NCBI GenBank assembly: GCA_947523045.1
Contig: CANNUR010000152.1
Coordinates: forward strand, 1 to 7,189
Source of the DNA: an uncultured Prosthecobacter sp.
GTDB lineage: Bacteria > Verrucomicrobiota > Verrucomicrobiia > Verrucomicrobiales > Verrucomicrobiaceae
Direction of reading: 5' to 3'
DNA: 7,189 bases
In this document: positions 5,527 to 7,189 of the stretch, one piece after another
Numbering within the stretch: position 1 is the first letter of the stretch
How the letters are laid out: the number at the start of each line of letters is the position of its first letter
The notes under the pieces: model-generated
Told to the model about the DNA's origin: nothing
The model's database searches: none
What the model saw: the letters and a program-made list of their open reading frames with translations, nothing else
Program-made: the position numbers and the translations under genes

Positions 5527-6225
5527 ATGAGCAAAATCCTGGTCGTTGATGACGAACCTGACATTTCGGAGCTGATCACCCTGCATCTCATGCGTGAAGG
5601 GCATGAATGCGTCTGCATCACCAATGGTCTGCAGGTGCTCAATGCCGTCATTGAACACGAACCGGATCTGGTGGTGCTCGACCTCATGCTGCCCGGCCAG
5701 GACGGCATGTCGGTGTTCAAGCGCCTGCGCGCCGACAGCCGCACCCGCGCCGTGCCGGTCATCATGCTGACGGCCCGCGCCCAGGTGACCGACAAGATCA
5801 ACGGTCTCGAGCTTGGTGCGGACGATTACCTGACCAAACCCTTCTCGCCGCGCGAGTTGGCCCTGCGCATCACCGCCATCCTGCGCCGCACCAAGAAGGT
5901 GACCCATGTCTCCGAGCTGCGCGTCGGCCCCTTCCTGCTCGACCGCAAGAACATGAAGTGCTTCCACGACGACCACCCGATCGAGCTGACCACCACCGAG
6001 TTCAAGCTGCTCGCCGTGCTCATGGAGAACACCACCGCCGTGCACACCCGCGCCGAGCTGCTGCGCGAGGTCTGGGGCTATTCGGACGATGTCGCCACGC
6101 GCACGCTCGACACCCACATCAAGCGCCTGCGCGAAAAACTGGGGGATGCCGGTCGCCACATTGTCACGGTGCGCGGCACCGGTTACCAGTTCGTTGCTGA
6201 ACCGAACGAACTGGAACGGGCCTGA
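5527..6225 (+). CDS. phoB: PhoB-type winged-helix response regulator (OmpR/PhoB family)
   Basis: This is a 232-residue two-component response regulator, probably the transcription factor of the phosphate regulon. The receiver domain (about 1-120) has the acidic pair Asp8/Asp9, the phospho-acceptor Asp52 in LDLMLPGQDG, Thr82 in MLTAR and Lys104 in DDYLTKPFSPRE. The OmpR/PhoB winged-helix domain (about 130-225) contains IELTTTEFKLLAVL, the recognition-helix region TRTLDTHIKRLREKL and the C-terminal hairpin VRGTGYQF. The frame stays open far upstream, but ATG 5527 gives the standard MSKILVVDDEPD start. No Shine-Dalgarno is evident. The paired kinase follows after 54 nt. PhoB is preferred over other OmpR-family members because of the neighbouring PhoR-like kinase and the divergent phoU operon. 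The name rests partly on context. Autoregulation through the 5371-5526 region is plausible. Confidence 0.93.
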   Translation: MSKILVVDDEPDISELITLHLMREGHECVCITNGLQVLNAVIEHEPDLVVLDLMLPGQDGMSVFKRLRADSRTRAVPVIMLTARAQVTDKINGLELGADDYLTKPFSPRELALRITAILRRTKKVTHVSELRVGPFLLDRKNMKCFHDDHPIELTTTEFKLLAVLMENTTAVHTRAELLREVWGYSDDVATRTLDTHIKRLREKLGDAGRHIVTVRGTGYQFVAEPNELERA

Positions 6226-6279
6226 TCTCCGGGGACCGGACCGGCTGTGCCCTTGCTTTTTCGGCCGTGCCGCCTTTCG

Positions 6280-7189
6280 ATGCCCTTCATGCCCCCGCTG
6301 TCGCTCCTGCTCCTCCTGTGCCTGCTTGCCCTGGCGGCATGGACGTGGGCGCGTGAGCGGCGCTGGCGCCAGCTGACCGACCGGCTTACCCAGGCGGCCG
6401 GTTTGCGTCCCGCCGAGGCCGACAAGCTTGCCGCGCGCTTCACCGGCCTGGTGGAGGCCGAGGGAGCCCTGGCCCGGGAGGAGTATCTTCGGCGGCTGTT
6501 CGAGGCGCTGCTGCAGGAAATCCGCCAGGGCGTGGTCATTGTCGATGACCAGATGCGCATCAAGTTCTGCAACCGCAGCATGGAGAGGCTCATGCACAAG
6601 GCTGCGATCCGCCGCGGTCGCACGCTGCTGGAGGAACTGGCCGATCACCAGGTTGCGGAACTGGCCCAGGCCGCGCTGCGCGAGGAGCGGCGCTGCGTGC
6701 GCGAGATCGAGCACCAGGCCGTGCTGGAGGGCGGCGCCATGGGCATCCGATACTACCTTGTCGAGGCCTCGCCTCTTCCCGCCAAGGCCGAGCGCGGGGT
6801 CTGGCTGATGGTTTACGACGTCACCGAGCAGACGATGACCGAGCAGATCCGCCGCGATTTCGTCGCCAACGCCTCGCACGAGCTGCGCACGCCCCTGACC
6901 CTGATCAACGGCTACATCGAGTCGCTGCAGAGCGGGGTCGTCCGCGACGAGGCCGGCCGGGCACGCTGCCTGTCGGTCATGGAGAAGCACGGCAAGCGCA
7001 TCCTGCGCATCATTGAGGACCTGCTCACCATCTCGCGACTGGAGAACGGGTCTTCGGCCCTGAACCTTGAGCCCTTCAACGTTCGCGCCTGTGTTGAAGA
7101 TGCGCTCGATCACCTGGCGCCCCTGCTGGAGGGGCGGGACATCCGCATCGAGCTCGGCTTTCCGCCCGAGGGCGGCACCCTGTGCGGCG
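6280..7189 (+). CDS. phoR: PhoR-type sensor histidine kinase, 3'-truncated by the window edge
   Basis: This is a membrane-bound histidine kinase that would phosphorylate the upstream PhoB-like regulator under phosphate limitation. The frame stays open to the right edge, giving 303 residues. One hydrophobic segment (about 5-23, LSLLLLLCLLALAAWTW) is followed by an Arg-rich charged stretch that should stay in the cytoplasm. A short helical linker leads to a PAS-like domain (about 75-185, with IRQGVVIVDDQMRIKFCNRS). The dimerisation/phosphoacceptor H-box RRDFVANASHELRTPLTLI follows, with His200. The ATP-binding domain begins near 265 and its N/G boxes lie beyond the window. There is no periplasmic sensor domain, as expected for PhoR, which senses through PstSCAB-PhoU. 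The start is uncertain: ATG 6280, ATG 6289 and GTG 6247 are in frame, and none has a clear ribosome binding site. Confidence 0.92.
   Translation, partial: MPFMPPLSLLLLLCLLALAAWTWARERRWRQLTDRLTQAAGLRPAEADKLAARFTGLVEAEGALAREEYLRRLFEALLQEIRQGVVIVDDQMRIKFCNRSMERLMHKAAIRRGRTLLEELADHQVAELAQAALREERRCVREIEHQAVLEGGAMGIRYYLVEASPLPAKAERGVWLMVYDVTEQTMTEQIRRDFVANASHELRTPLTLINGYIESLQSGVVRDEAGRARCLSVMEKHGKRILRIIEDLLTISRLENGSSALNLEPFNVRACVEDALDHLAPLLEGRDIRIELGFPPEGGTLCG

Noticed and set aside
6226..6279. Terminator or attenuator between phoB and phoR (a T5 run near 6256-6260)
   Set aside because: The only stem before the T-run is three base pairs (GGC/GCC). The genes form a standard operon and no stable hairpin is evident.
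5380..7113. 577-codon open frame antisense to phoB-phoR
   Set aside because: It runs opposite two genes with complete catalytic motifs (Asp52, His200). Its composition (runs of His, Gln, Gly and Leu) is what the reverse strand of GC-rich coding DNA gives. No domain is recognisable.
1..7189. Mobile elements, CRISPR arrays, tRNA or rRNA genes
   Set aside because: I saw no transposase or integrase motifs, no spaced direct repeats, and no tRNA cloverleaf or rRNA sequence. The window is nearly fully occupied by housekeeping and Pho-related genes.

Overview
The window is about 7.2 kb of compact, high-GC bacterial chromosome. It holds seven protein genes and almost no non-coding sequence. The SecA fragment carries the helicase-core variant RGRCARQGDPG, where many bacteria have RGR(S/A)GRQGDPG, followed by a NYTWRKRVLEYDDVMN stretch. 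From memory, this Cys-Ala form resembles SecA of the Chlamydiae/Verrucomicrobia side of the PVC group. PhoU and PhoB also look verrucomicrobial to me, perhaps Opitutales-like. The taxonomic guess is moderate and based on family memory, not on a search.

Layout. Positions 1-2114 (+) are the C-terminal two thirds of secA, cut by the left edge. Positions 2131-2607 (+) encode a small NifU/IscU-type Fe-S cluster scaffold, 16 nt behind secA. Only 6 nt separate its stop from the convergent stop of phoU. Three genes read leftward from a shared intergenic region: a GT4 glycosyltransferase (5370-4228), a calcineurin-like metallophosphoesterase (4195-3311) and phoU (3306-2614). Their gaps are 32 and 4 nt, so they look like one operon. 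Reading rightward from the same region are a PhoB-type response regulator (5527-6225) and a PhoR-type histidine kinase (from 6280), which is cut by the right edge.

How the genes may work together. phoB-phoR and the glycosyltransferase-phosphoesterase-phoU operon are divergent around a 156-bp region (5371-5526). That region contains two copies of a GTGACG-N4-CGTCAC type palindrome and two copies of an AGCCC/GGGCT inverted repeat. The phosphoesterase would usually be labelled UDP-2,3-diacylglucosamine diphosphatase (LpxH-like). However, its GNHD motif, its conserved C-terminal half and its glycosyltransferase neighbour fit the PlcP-Agt pair better. In phosphate-starved Alphaproteobacteria that pair strips phosphate headgroups from phospholipids and glycosylates the resulting diacylglycerol. 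The most interesting reading is therefore a phosphate-starvation membrane-lipid remodelling operon, controlled by the adjacent PhoBR and carrying its own phoU, in a probable verrucomicrobial genome. The lipid role and the regulation are inferences; the gene identities at family level are well supported.
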